Assembly: GCA_030596465.1 (NCBI GenBank) | Contig: JAUVJW010000047.1 | Location: forward strand, 1 to 9,875 | Direction: 5' to 3' | Length of the DNA stretch: 9,875 nt | Origin: Candidatus Fermentibacteraceae bacterium | GTDB lineage: Bacteria; Fermentibacterota; Fermentibacteria; Fermentibacterales; JCC-6 | Part shown: piece by piece, positions 1 through 7,263 of the stretch | Layout: every line of letters starts with the position of its first letter | How positions within the stretch are numbered: the stretch's first letter is position 1 | Made by a program: the position numbers and the translations under genes | Notes under the pieces: model-generated | Told to the model about the DNA's origin: nothing | Seen by the model: the letters and a program-made list of their open reading frames with translations, nothing else | Databases searched by the model: none

Positions 1-525
1 AATCTGAAAAGCACCAAGGGCGTAAAAGGGCACATTGATCGACTGGTCGATAAAGGGTATTTGAACAGGAAAGATGGTTCAGCCCGAGCTCTTTCTCTGC
101 CCTCACAGAGATCAAGTTATGGCAGGCGTATTGCCGATAACCAGGTACCAATTATCGGCCGGGTGGCAGCAGGTCTTCCCATACTGGCAGAAGAAAATGA
201 GGAAGGTCGCATGCCTGTGCCCGACAGGTTTCACGGCATTGAAGGAATGTTCTGGCTTGAAGTCCACGGAGACAGCATGATTGACGAAGGTATTTTCGAT
301 GGTGATTTTGTTCTTGTCAGACCTGTTCCTTTTGTGGAAGAAGGTACTGTAGCTGTTGTTCTGATTGATAACGAAGCTACAGTAAAGCGTTTCTACCACC
401 GAGGTGATACCGTCAGGTTAGCCCCTGCCAACGATCTCTACAAAGTAATGGAGTTTCATGGATCTGCCTGTGCCAGCATCAGGGTAGCGGGAAAAGTCGC
501 CGCTGTATTCAGGTTTACCGGCTGA
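1..525 (+). CDS. lexA: LexA SOS repressor / autoprotease, 5'-truncated by window edge
   Basis: LexA represses DNA-damage genes and cleaves itself when stimulated by RecA-ssDNA filaments. The frame is open from base 1 with no start, so the N-terminus is outside the window. The first ~30 visible codons match the end of the LexA winged helix-turn-helix (STKGVKGHIDRL then DKGYL and a basic RKDGSAR wing). The S24 peptidase part follows. The predicted cleavage bond is Ala-Gly in RVAAGLP (bases 169-174), the catalytic Ser is in GDSMID (274-276) and the catalytic Lys is in ATVKRF (385-387). The spacings Ala to Ser 35 and Ser to Lys 37 equal those of E. coli LexA (A84, S119, K156), so about 27 residues are probably missing. 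The TTG or ATG codons inside the window are not real starts. The 3' end overlaps the convergent HAD gene by 11 bp. The promoter and any SOS box lie upstream and cannot be seen. A different S24 repressor is possible but the wHTH match favours LexA. Confidence 0.93.
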   Translation, partial: NLKSTKGVKGHIDRLVDKGYLNRKDGSARALSLPSQRSSYGRRIADNQVPIIGRVAAGLPILAEENEEGRMPVPDRFHGIEGMFWLEVHGDSMIDEGIFDGDFVLVRPVPFVEEGTVAVVLIDNEATVKRFYHRGDTVRLAPANDLYKVMEFHGSACASIRVAGKVAAVFRFTG

Positions 526-1147
526 CCAGTTTCTCAATCAGGGGAACAATCTCTTCCACAAAGTCAACAGTGGTTGCCCCCCTGTGTTCTCCCACAGAAC
601 CATATCCATAAGCGCAGGCAATCGCAGGAATCGCATTTTCCTGGCCCGCCTGTATATCGTGATACCTGTCCCCAATCATTACTGTAAAATCGTAGTCTCT
701 GCTCAGTTCAGCCAACCTCGCGGTTTTGGAGGCCTCGTCAGTTCTACCGGTCAAACTGATGAAAAAATCGTTTATTCCAAGAGTTTCTGTTACAAGAACA
801 ATGTATTCCCTGTGAGCATTCGACAAAACCGCAAGATCAAATCCCATTGTCAGTAGCTCCTTGAGCATCTGTTCCACTCCGGGATAGAGTTTCCCTCTTG
901 CGGGAAGTGTTATGGCCTGATGAAACTGTAACCGTTCAGCAAATTCCTTGCATAAAGCCGGTTCATCCGTTCCTGCAAGAACTTTGCAGAACATCTCCAG
1001 GGGCTCCCCGTACAACGAGTTAATCAGACTGTAGGGTGGTTCTTCTTCTCCTGTAATGTCTGCAACGGCCCGGGCAATGGCCGGTGCCAGAGCAAACTCG
1101 GTGTGATGCAGAGTACCATCCAGATCAAATACTGCCAGCTTTTTCAT
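515..1147 (-). CDS. HAD-IA family phosphatase (phosphoglycolate phosphatase/PpaX-like)
   Basis: This is a 210-residue soluble haloacid dehalogenase-superfamily hydrolase that should remove phosphate from a small metabolite or pyrophosphate. All four HAD motifs are visible: motif I FDLDGTL with nucleophile D8 and D10; motif II VLSNAH with S109; motif III K141 in ASKTARL; motif IV GDRYHD with D160 and D164. The helical stretch from about 15 to 85 is a C1 cap. The C-terminal CAYGYGSVGE resembles the segment after motif IV in Gph and PpaX proteins. The length fits that subfamily. The ATG has a strong GGAGGA ribosome site a few bases upstream. The gene is divergent from the Cof-type HAD gene across 41 bp and convergent with lexA. 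Substrate cannot be told from sequence; phosphoglycolate, pyrophosphate or a nucleotide are all possible, so no symbol is given. Confidence 0.9.
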   Translation of the reverse strand: MKKLAVFDLDGTLHHTEFALAPAIARAVADITGEEEPPYSLINSLYGEPLEMFCKVLAGTDEPALCKEFAERLQFHQAITLPARGKLYPGVEQMLKELLTMGFDLAVLSNAHREYIVLVTETLGINDFFISLTGRTDEASKTARLAELSRDYDFTVMIGDRYHDIQAGQENAIPAIACAYGYGSVGEHRGATTVDFVEEIVPLIEKLVSR

Positions 1148-1188
1148 TCTTCCTCCATAAGAGTTGAGGGAGGAATATATTACTCATT

Positions 1189-2016
1189 ATGAAAAAGACT
1201 TCACTTTTTGCCTCCGACTTTGACGGAACCCTGCTCCGCAATGACGGTACATTCAGTAACAGGGACCTTGTTGCTCTTGAAAATCTCAGAGAACAGAGCT
1301 GTGCGGTTGTGCTTGCCACGGGAAGAAGCCCCGTTTCTCTGCGACGATGCCTGGGAAACAGAGCACTCCCGGTGGACTGGTATGTACTCTCCTCCGGTGC
1401 AGGGATTCTCAACTCGGAAGGTGAGGTCACTCTGTCTCGAACTCTCTCAACCAGAGATACTGTTGCAATTCACAACGCCTTTGCTGAACTGGGAATTACC
1501 GACACCTCTATACAGGGAGCCTTCCCGGATGCTCACATCCTTCACTGGATGGACGGTAAACACTGTTCTGATTTTAAAACAAGACTTGCATACTATCGAG
1601 CCTCTTCAAAAAAAATAGACAGTCCGGAAATTTCTTCAACAGAGGTAATCGGATTTGTCCATCCCGACAAAGCGGATATTGCTATTTTAAAACTGCAGGA
1701 AACTATCGGAAGAAAATACTCTATCGTCCGAGCCACCAGCCCTATAGATCACAATACAGTCTGGATTGAAGTTTTCGCTCAGGGTGTAAACAAGGCTTCT
1801 GCCTGCAATACTATCCTCAAAGAACTTGGAATCCCGTTAGAACTCACTGCTGCTGTGGGCAATGACTGGAATGATATACAGATGCTGCGCTGGGCAAATC
1901 GTTCATTTATATCAGCCAATGCCCCTGATGTATTGCTGAAAGAGTTCGAGAATGTGCCGTCCAACCAGTTCAACGCCGTTGCAACCGCTGCGAAAATCTG
2001 GACAGAGTCATTATGA
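1189..2016 (+). CDS. Cof-type HAD-IIB family hydrolase
   Basis: This 275-residue cytoplasmic HAD phosphatase has a C2-type cap, typically acting on sugar phosphates or flavin/pyridoxal-type phosphates. Motif I is SDFDGTLL (D10, D12), motif II is LATGRSP (T44), K202 in GVNKASA is the motif III lysine, and motif IV is GNDWNDIQML (residues 224-233). In motif IV Asn225 sits where many Cof proteins have the first Asp of GDxxND; D226 and D229 remain, and I recall GNDxND variants in the family. The cap lies roughly between residues 80 and 185. The length is usual. The ATG follows GAGGGAGGAA at a slightly long spacing. The stop overlaps the start of the next gene (ATGA), so it heads a coupled cluster with the metallophosphoesterase and ABC-F genes. 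It is from a different HAD subclass than its divergent neighbour, so the two are not simple duplicates. Substrate is unknown. Confidence 0.9.
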   Translation: MKKTSLFASDFDGTLLRNDGTFSNRDLVALENLREQSCAVVLATGRSPVSLRRCLGNRALPVDWYVLSSGAGILNSEGEVTLSRTLSTRDTVAIHNAFAELGITDTSIQGAFPDAHILHWMDGKHCSDFKTRLAYYRASSKKIDSPEISSTEVIGFVHPDKADIAILKLQETIGRKYSIVRATSPIDHNTVWIEVFAQGVNKASACNTILKELGIPLELTAAVGNDWNDIQMLRWANRSFISANAPDVLLKEFENVPSNQFNAVATAAKIWTESL

Positions 2017-2720
2017 GAGTATTCGCTCTTTCTGACCTCCACCTTGGATTTGCTGTAAACAAACCCATGGATATCTTCGGAAACATCTGGAAAGATCATC
2101 CCCGGAAGATAGAAGAAAACTGGAAAAAGACGGTGAGTGACTCTGATATTGTTCTTATTCCCGGAGACATCTCCTGGGGAATGAACTTTGAACAGGCAAA
2201 ACCCGATCTCGAATTTCTTGATTCACTTCCCGGAAAGAAATACATCAGCCGAGGCAATCACGACTACTGGTGGAGTTCTCTCCGCAGAGTAAGCAAGTTC
2301 GTTGGCCCGTCTATCACTGTATTGCAGCGAAATGCAGTAGATTGCGGTGCTTTTGTTCTAGCGGCGAGCAAGGGCTGGAACACCCCTCTCTGGGAAGGCT
2401 TCAAACCCTCTGAAGACGAAAAACTTTACGAGAGAGAACTTGGAAGAATGCAAATAGCACTGGAAAAGGCAATGATCTTGCGAAAACCGGGACAGAAACT
2501 GGTTTACATGATGCACTTCCCTCCAGTCGTTGATGGAGAACCCAGCACATTTGCAGAGTTTCTTTCTGACTCTGGTGTTGCATTGTGCCTTTATGGCCAC
2601 CTTCACGGAAACTGGTCCAATATGGTAAACATGGAATACAGAGGGGTTCACTACCGAATTGCCTCCGCTGATTACTTGAACTTCAAGCCCGTGGAAATAA
2701 CTTTGGAGGTAACAAGCTAA
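2013..2720 (+). CDS. Calcineurin-like metallophosphoesterase
   Basis: This is a 235-residue predicted dinuclear metal-dependent phosphohydrolase. The full motif series is present: DLH (D8, H10), GD in IPGDISW (D52), GNHD in RGNHDYWW (N82, H83), an isolated His in MMHFPP (H168) and GHLHG (H196, H198). These are the metal ligands and catalytic His of the family. No signal peptide or membrane segment is visible, so it should act in the cytoplasm. The Trp-rich DYWW after GNHD and the ISWG after the second motif fit the group of small predicted phosphohydrolases (COG1768-like, from memory) rather than SbcD or UDP-sugar hydrolases. The start overlaps the upstream HAD stop by 4 bp, and its stop shares one base with the ABC-F start, so all three are probably translated from one mRNA. 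The substrate cannot be inferred. Confidence 0.9.
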   Translation: MRVFALSDLHLGFAVNKPMDIFGNIWKDHPRKIEENWKKTVSDSDIVLIPGDISWGMNFEQAKPDLEFLDSLPGKKYISRGNHDYWWSSLRRVSKFVGPSITVLQRNAVDCGAFVLAASKGWNTPLWEGFKPSEDEKLYERELGRMQIALEKAMILRKPGQKLVYMMHFPPVVDGEPSTFAEFLSDSGVALCLYGHLHGNWSNMVNMEYRGVHYRIASADYLNFKPVEITLEVTS

Positions 2721-4639
2721 TGCTGCTTTCTGTCAATGGTCTTGGACTGGAATTTGGCTCTGATGAAATATTCAGCAATCTGACATTCAATATAAATCCC
2801 GGAGACAGGGTTGCTCTTGTTGGTGTAAATGGAGCTGGCAAGACATCTCTTCTCCGTATCCTTTCTGGAGAACTTGAGTATTTCTCCGGCAAAGTGAACA
2901 GGGCAGGTAATCTTAGAATTGGTTATCTCCCCCAACAGGTTAGCGAGTTTCCGGAAGGAGCCCTTCTGGAAGCCGTTTGTGCAGGCTCTGGAGATGGGGC
3001 TGATGCTCTGTCCCGGGAGGAAGAGCTTCACGCAATCCTGGAAAAAGAGGGAACAACTGATACTTCAGTTCTCCGGGAACTGGCCCGGGTGCAGGACAAA
3101 ATTCATTCAACGGAAGCATACAATCTCGAATCTAAAGCTCAAGCTGTTCTCTCCGGTCTTGGCTTTTCAAAAGAAGATCTTGGTAAAGACCTTGCGTCTT
3201 TCTCCGGAGGGTGGAAGATGCGGGCAATGCTGGGAGCTATCCTTCTGAATAACCCGGATCTCATCCTGCTGGATGAGCCCACAAACCACCTTGATCTTGA
3301 TGCCCGTCTTTGGCTGGAGGAATTTCTCAGACGGTTCAAGGGTGCAGCATGGATTATTTCCCATGACCCTACTTTTCTTGATAGAGTCACAAACAAAGTG
3401 GTGGAAATTGAGTTCGGCGATATGAAAACCTGGGGAGGCAACTACTCTTTTTATGTGAAAGAAAAACTTGTGCAGGCAGCACTGCTGCAAAAGCAGGCCC
3501 GTAAAGTCGACGACGAGAGAGAAAAGCTGGAACGATTTGTCAGAAAGTTCAAAGCTACTGAAAGCAAGCGTTTTCAAGTTCGAAGTCGGGAGAAAATGCT
3601 TGAAAAGCTTGAAGCTGTGGCCACATACAAGAGTCCAAAGCGTATGCTGATCCAACCCCCTGATGTTCCCAGGAGTGGAACAAAAGTTCTTCAGATGGTT
3701 GATGTTTCAAAGGCCTACGACAAAATTGTATTCGCCGGAGTTAACCTTGAAATACACCGGGGGGATCGTATTGGGATTGTTGGCAGAAACGGTGGGGGAA
3801 AATCTACCCTCTCTCGCCTTTTTGCCAATATTGAAGATCCAACCAGTGGAACACTCACAAAAGGAACTGGCGTTAAAATTGGGTATTACTCCCAGGAGAT
3901 TGATCTGCAGCTTAATGAAAAACACACGGTTCTGAAGCATGTTCACAGCATTTCTCCAGCAAGAAGTGAAAGAGAAATTCGCAGTTATCTGGGTCGATAT
4001 CTATTCACCGGAGATGATGTAATGAAACCTGTTTCGGTTCTCTCCGGAGGAGAGATAAGCAGACTGGCTCTGGCTGGAATTCTTATCAAGCCTACTAATT
4101 TTCTCATCCTGGATGAGCCTACCAACCATCTGGACATATTCAGCCGGGATGTTTTACAGGAAGCATTGAAAAACTACAAGGGTACTCTTGTTCTCATAAG
4201 CCACGATGAAAAACTTCTCTCAGCCTTGTCTGAAAAGCTTTTAGTTGTCAAGGATGAAAAAGTAAAAGCATTTGGCGGCAACTTCACCGAGTACGTGGAA
4301 AAACTCAGAGACCTTGCCGATCAGCAATTCAAAAAACCCGAAGAAAAGGTAATCCCCGAATCCAGCAGAGAAGCAGACAGGGAAAGAAAAAGAAAAGAAG
4401 CCGCTGAACGGAATCTTGCCTACAAGGTACGCCGCAGAAAAGAAAAAAGAATTGAGCGGATTGAAAAGAAAATGCAGCCTCACGAGACAAGACGCAGGGA
4501 AATCGAAGCACTCTTTACCCAGCCTGAGGTTATTAACAACTCCAACCTGCTGGTGAATCTCCAGAAAGAACACTCGTACCTTACTGATGAAATTTCAGTA
4601 CTTGAGGAGCAGTGGATGGAGATTGCGGGTGAGGATTAA
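2720..4639 (+). CDS. ABC-F family ATPase (ribosome-associated, Uup/YheS/YdiF-like)
   Basis: This 639-residue protein has two ABC nucleotide-binding domains and no membrane segment, the layout of ABC-F proteins that bind the ribosomal E site and relieve stalled translation or give antibiotic protection. Domain 1 has Walker A GVNGAGKT (35-42), signature FSGGWKMR (~160-167) and Walker B LILLDEPTNHLD (~181-192). Domain 2 has Walker A GRNGGGKS (355-362), signature LSGGE (441-445) and Walker B LILDEPTNHLD (~462-472), each followed by ISHD. The charged helical linker between the domains (~240-320) is the ribosome-probing P-site tRNA interaction motif. A highly charged C-terminal extension (~530-632) should form a coiled coil, as in Uup, YheS and YdiF; EttA lacks it. 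Both catalytic Glu residues are intact. A GGAGGT ribosome site lies inside the end of the preceding gene, and start and stop share one base (TAATG). Whether it is a resistance factor or a housekeeping factor cannot be decided here. Confidence 0.93.
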   Translation: MLLSVNGLGLEFGSDEIFSNLTFNINPGDRVALVGVNGAGKTSLLRILSGELEYFSGKVNRAGNLRIGYLPQQVSEFPEGALLEAVCAGSGDGADALSREEELHAILEKEGTTDTSVLRELARVQDKIHSTEAYNLESKAQAVLSGLGFSKEDLGKDLASFSGGWKMRAMLGAILLNNPDLILLDEPTNHLDLDARLWLEEFLRRFKGAAWIISHDPTFLDRVTNKVVEIEFGDMKTWGGNYSFYVKEKLVQAALLQKQARKVDDEREKLERFVRKFKATESKRFQVRSREKMLEKLEAVATYKSPKRMLIQPPDVPRSGTKVLQMVDVSKAYDKIVFAGVNLEIHRGDRIGIVGRNGGGKSTLSRLFANIEDPTSGTLTKGTGVKIGYYSQEIDLQLNEKHTVLKHVHSISPARSEREIRSYLGRYLFTGDDVMKPVSVLSGGEISRLALAGILIKPTNFLILDEPTNHLDIFSRDVLQEALKNYKGTLVLISHDEKLLSALSEKLLVVKDEKVKAFGGNFTEYVEKLRDLADQQFKKPEEKVIPESSREADRERKRKEAAERNLAYKVRRRKEKRIERIEKKMQPHETRRREIEALFTQPEVINNSNLLVNLQKEHSYLTDEISVLEEQWMEIAGED

Positions 4640-5832
4640 TCTGCATATAAGTTCAGAAAGCCCGTAACGGTGGCCAGGAGAGTAATTGTATCCTGTTGAT
4701 TCATTTCAGGAATTCCAGCCTTGATTGCCGCGTTGTTCAACAACTGATATTCGGGGGAAGTGAAAATAATGGGAGTAAGCTCATCCCTGATTATTGCAAG
4801 AGCTGTTTCTTCATCCCAATCTACCCCTGACAGGTATAAATAAACCGAACCGTCTTCAGACGAAACGCCCTGACACAAAGAACCCACAGGAAGAGCCATA
4901 CGACTCACAATACGCTCAAGAAGAGCTGCCGCATAAGCTGCCCTTGCTCCGCTTCCCGCATTACCGGGCATTGTTACAATAAGAATTCCCGGCAATGAGT
5001 CACCGCCTGCGGCAGGTATTATGCCGACAATACGGTCAACCTCCACAAGGGCCACTGCAGTCGGTGAGGGAGAGGGAATCATGGTCCATGGATAAAAATT
5101 CTGTCCTCCCGTTCCTCTGATCCACACAAGAGAATTCTCTGTAACCAGACCTCCGGGCATCTGTCGCAAAATAAGACTGTCTGCCGCGCCAAGAAGAGGA
5201 GCCCATCTCTCTTCCCAGAAATTATCCAGCTCCGACGGGATGTATTCAAGAGAAATAATATCTTGAGGTGATCCATCAACCGAGCAGGTTACCAGCACAT
5301 TTACTCCCGATGATCCGCCGGGAATAACTTCCGTTCCTATTCCGCGCCAGGCAGCAGAATGAAAGCCTCCCGCTCGCTCTCCTCCCCACATAAATACTGT
5401 GTTTTCTATGGGGAGAGAAACAATAAGGGTATCTGCCCCCGCCTCCAGCCATCTACTGGTTCTCACGGGCACTACCGGAAGTTCCCCGACAGTGTCTCCA
5501 AGTATCCAGGAACCGGCCAGTGCGTTGGTGTTCCAGGCCAGTTGAAGAGTTCTTGCCCAGAGAGAACTATCGGCCATCGTGCTGTCTGCCTCAAGCGTCT
5601 CTGCAATCCTCTCCAGTATTTGTGATGAACCGTCAGGGCCTCTCAAAATGTAACCGGACCAGCCGGAACGGGTAACCTGATAGCCCTGTATCCCGTAAGT
5701 CCACATCTCTTCCAATTGGGTGTTGGAAAGGGCTTCCCACGGGTGAACCGGAATTCCTGGAAGCATCACAATCGCGCCGTCACCGGAGGGGAGGCTAACT
5801 GCCAGTACTGAAGCAATAAGAAGTAGTGTCAT
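4636..5832 (-). CDS. Uncharacterised exported protein, acidic and nearly lysine-free, coupled to hydF
   Basis: I do not recognise this 398-residue protein. It begins with a short hydrophobic stretch (residues 2-14) that looks like a signal peptide, with AVS as a possible cleavage site, but no Lys or Arg precedes it and there is no lipobox Cys. The start is secure: an in-frame TGA lies six codons upstream and GGAAGG sits four bases before the ATG. The composition is odd: one Lys (371), 16 Arg, about 41 Asp/Glu and 14 Trp, giving an acidic protein. There are only two Cys (183, 320), which could form a disulfide if exported. The stretch 280-372 (strand, long Ala-rich helix, GSVYLYLSGVDWDEETAL, then a helix) loosely recalls one half of an M16 peptidase-type fold, but no HxxEH motif exists, so any such relation would be non-catalytic and is a guess. 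It overlaps the hydF stop by 4 bp (ATGA), so it is likely co-transcribed. Its end overlaps the convergent ABC-F gene by 4 bp. Confidence 0.85.
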   Translation of the reverse strand: MTLLLIASVLAVSLPSGDGAIVMLPGIPVHPWEALSNTQLEEMWTYGIQGYQVTRSGWSGYILRGPDGSSQILERIAETLEADSTMADSSLWARTLQLAWNTNALAGSWILGDTVGELPVVPVRTSRWLEAGADTLIVSLPIENTVFMWGGERAGGFHSAAWRGIGTEVIPGGSSGVNVLVTCSVDGSPQDIISLEYIPSELDNFWEERWAPLLGAADSLILRQMPGGLVTENSLVWIRGTGGQNFYPWTMIPSPSPTAVALVEVDRIVGIIPAAGGDSLPGILIVTMPGNAGSGARAAYAAALLERIVSRMALPVGSLCQGVSSEDGSVYLYLSGVDWDEETALAIIRDELTPIIFTSPEYQLLNNAAIKAGIPEMNQQDTITLLATVTGFLNLYAD

Positions 5833-7145
5833 TTTACCTTCCAGGGCTCAAGGACTCTGCTCAATACCTCTGGTCCTTCAAACCAGGAAAGAGCAAAACC
5901 GTAATTAGTTAATGGAACTTTGGCTTCTGCTAAATGATCTATTCGAGCAGAAAGCTTCTGCCTGCTTATCATACAGCCTCCGCAGTGAATAACAAGTTCA
6001 TAGCTCTTCAGTTGTTCAGCGTCCGGGAATTCTCTGCCAAAGGAGTGTTCCACTGTAATTCCGGGAAACAGTTTTCCCAACTTAGATGGAATCTGTACAG
6101 TTCCTATATCTTCAGCAATTCTGTCATGATTACATGCTTCCGTAATAAGAACTCTGCTCGTCGGAGTAAGGGTATCCATAACCTTCACTCCCTCTGCAAA
6201 AAGACTCATGTCTCCGCCTGATGTCTGGTTAATCATCATTATGGAAAATGTTGTAAGGGGAATTTCTTTGGGAACCCACCTGCTCATCACATCAATAGCC
6301 TGAGAATCGGTAATCACAAGCTGCACCCCTCCGCTTCCCTGCTCCAGTGCCCCAAGGAATTTGAGGAACTTGTCCTTCTCCCGATTGGAAAGAAGGCTGG
6401 AACCACTTCTTGCGAGGGCTAGATCTGTTCTGTAAAGACCAACTGGAACCATCATTCGCAGCAGGTATTCCATGCTCATTTCCTGAGGCCGGAGAAGCCT
6501 TCCGGAAGGAGATTCGGCGTCAAGTGGTATATGCATCAGTACGGGGCTTCTGGGATTAAGGAATGGAAGAAGGGGAATCGGAATCAGTCCTTCCGGTTTT
6601 GATTCAGCCACAAACTCAATCATTGAAAGGTAATCGTCCTGAACAGATAGATCCGCTGAGAACAACCCGGTATTCTTTCTGTCGGGAAGTACAGATTGAC
6701 AGAACTCCTCTGCCTCGGAAACGGTAGCTCCTGTTCCCAGAAGCAGAGACTTTGCGTCAGAGCGAATGTTAAACACCACAGCCAGCCTCTTGCCTTTCCT
6801 GGCAGCCATAGAACTTATCAGTTCTTCCACTTCGAGTTGCATGGATAAAAAAGCCTGCACCGGGTCTATCACCATCAGAGCAATATCTACTTCCTCAAGC
6901 GCAGCAAGAGCTTTCTTTCTTTTCTTTCCACCAAGATCTGACGCTTCATCCAGCCCGGCTGTGTCAAGAATCCGCACCGGGCCCAGGGAGTGTATCTCCA
7001 TGATTGAGCCTTTGATATCTGCGGTAGTACCCGGCTGAGAATCGACAATAGATGTTTCCTGTTGCGTAAGCAGATTCATCAGGGTACTCTTCCCCGCGTT
7101 GATCCTGCCGAATATTCCTATCACAAGTCTATCCACCCTGGCCAT
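5829..7145 (-). CDS. hydF: [FeFe]-hydrogenase maturation GTPase HydF
   Basis: HydF is the scaffold on which the radical-SAM enzymes HydE and HydG build the 2Fe subcluster before it is delivered to the [FeFe]-hydrogenase HydA. This 438-residue protein has an N-terminal GTPase domain (~1-170) with P-loop GRINAGKS (13-20), G2 in GTTAD (39-43) and G3 DTAG (61-64), typical of the family. The C-terminal [4Fe-4S] domain shows CNH (C338, H340), 47 residues, then CGGC (C388, C391), matching the HydF signature CxH-x(46-53)-CxxC. The family-typical IPSKLG, VIHCGGCM and LTNYGFALSW segments surround it. The G4 motif is unusual: NIRSD (126-130) stands where NKxD is expected. AAGGAAAGGA precedes the ATG. 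No hydE, hydG or hydA lies in the window, so they must be elsewhere if the pathway is complete. The only cotranscribed partner visible is the exported protein downstream (ATGA overlap). Confidence 0.95.
   Translation of the reverse strand: MARVDRLVIGIFGRINAGKSTLMNLLTQQETSIVDSQPGTTADIKGSIMEIHSLGPVRILDTAGLDEASDLGGKKRKKALAALEEVDIALMVIDPVQAFLSMQLEVEELISSMAARKGKRLAVVFNIRSDAKSLLLGTGATVSEAEEFCQSVLPDRKNTGLFSADLSVQDDYLSMIEFVAESKPEGLIPIPLLPFLNPRSPVLMHIPLDAESPSGRLLRPQEMSMEYLLRMMVPVGLYRTDLALARSGSSLLSNREKDKFLKFLGALEQGSGGVQLVITDSQAIDVMSRWVPKEIPLTTFSIMMINQTSGGDMSLFAEGVKVMDTLTPTSRVLITEACNHDRIAEDIGTVQIPSKLGKLFPGITVEHSFGREFPDAEQLKSYELVIHCGGCMISRQKLSARIDHLAEAKVPLTNYGFALSWFEGPEVLSRVLEPWKVK
5837..5842 (-). promoter_or_regulatory. 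Ribosome binding site inside hydF that fixes the start of the exported protein
   Basis: GGAAGG on the minus strand lies four bases before the ATG at 5832-5830 and inside the last codons of hydF. An in-frame TGA only six codons upstream of the ATG rules out a longer N-terminus, so this site supports the chosen start and translational coupling to hydF. Confidence 0.7.
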
Positions 7146-7171
7146 GTAAATCCTTTCCTTCTGTTTGGCAT

Positions 7172-7177
7172 AGTATA
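7172..7177 (-). promoter_or_regulatory. Possible -10 element for hydF
   Basis: TATACT on the minus strand lies 26 bases upstream of the hydF ATG, which would leave a short leader holding the AAGGAAAGG ribosome site. The hexamer 17 bases further upstream (GTGCAG) is a poor -35 match, so the promoter is weak, activator-dependent or not here. Confidence 0.3.
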
Positions 7178-7213
7178 TATTCAGAATGAACTCGCTGCAC
7201 CACTGCTTCGGGG

Positions 7214-7242
7214 TTGACTATGAGAGAAATAATTCAGATAAT
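7214..7242 (+). promoter_or_regulatory. Sigma70-type promoter for tRNA-Ser
   Basis: TTGACT (7214-7219) and GATAAT (7237-7242) are separated by exactly 17 bases, each a five-of-six match to the consensus hexamers. Transcription would start near 7249-7250, about 14 bases before the mature tRNA 5' end. The bases after the -10 (TGACCCC) are C-rich, as in some stably regulated RNA promoters; stringent control is only an inference. Confidence 0.8.
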
Positions 7243-7263
7243 TGACCCCTTATTGAATGCTGC

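Noticed and set aside
3167..3655. 162-codon open frame antisense to the ABC-F gene
   Set aside because: It lies wholly inside a strongly conserved ABC-F coding region, has no recognisable domain, and reads as the reverse frame of real codons.
3197..4054. Repeated TCTCCGGAGG at the two ABC signature sites as a DNA repeat
   Set aside because: Both copies encode the conserved SGG of the two ABC signature motifs, so protein conservation explains the match.
4730..4744. Inverted repeat GTTGTTCAACAAC as a possible terminator for the ABC-F transcript
   Set aside because: The stem is five pairs with a three-base loop, low in GC, without a following T tract, and lies within the coding sequence of the exported protein.
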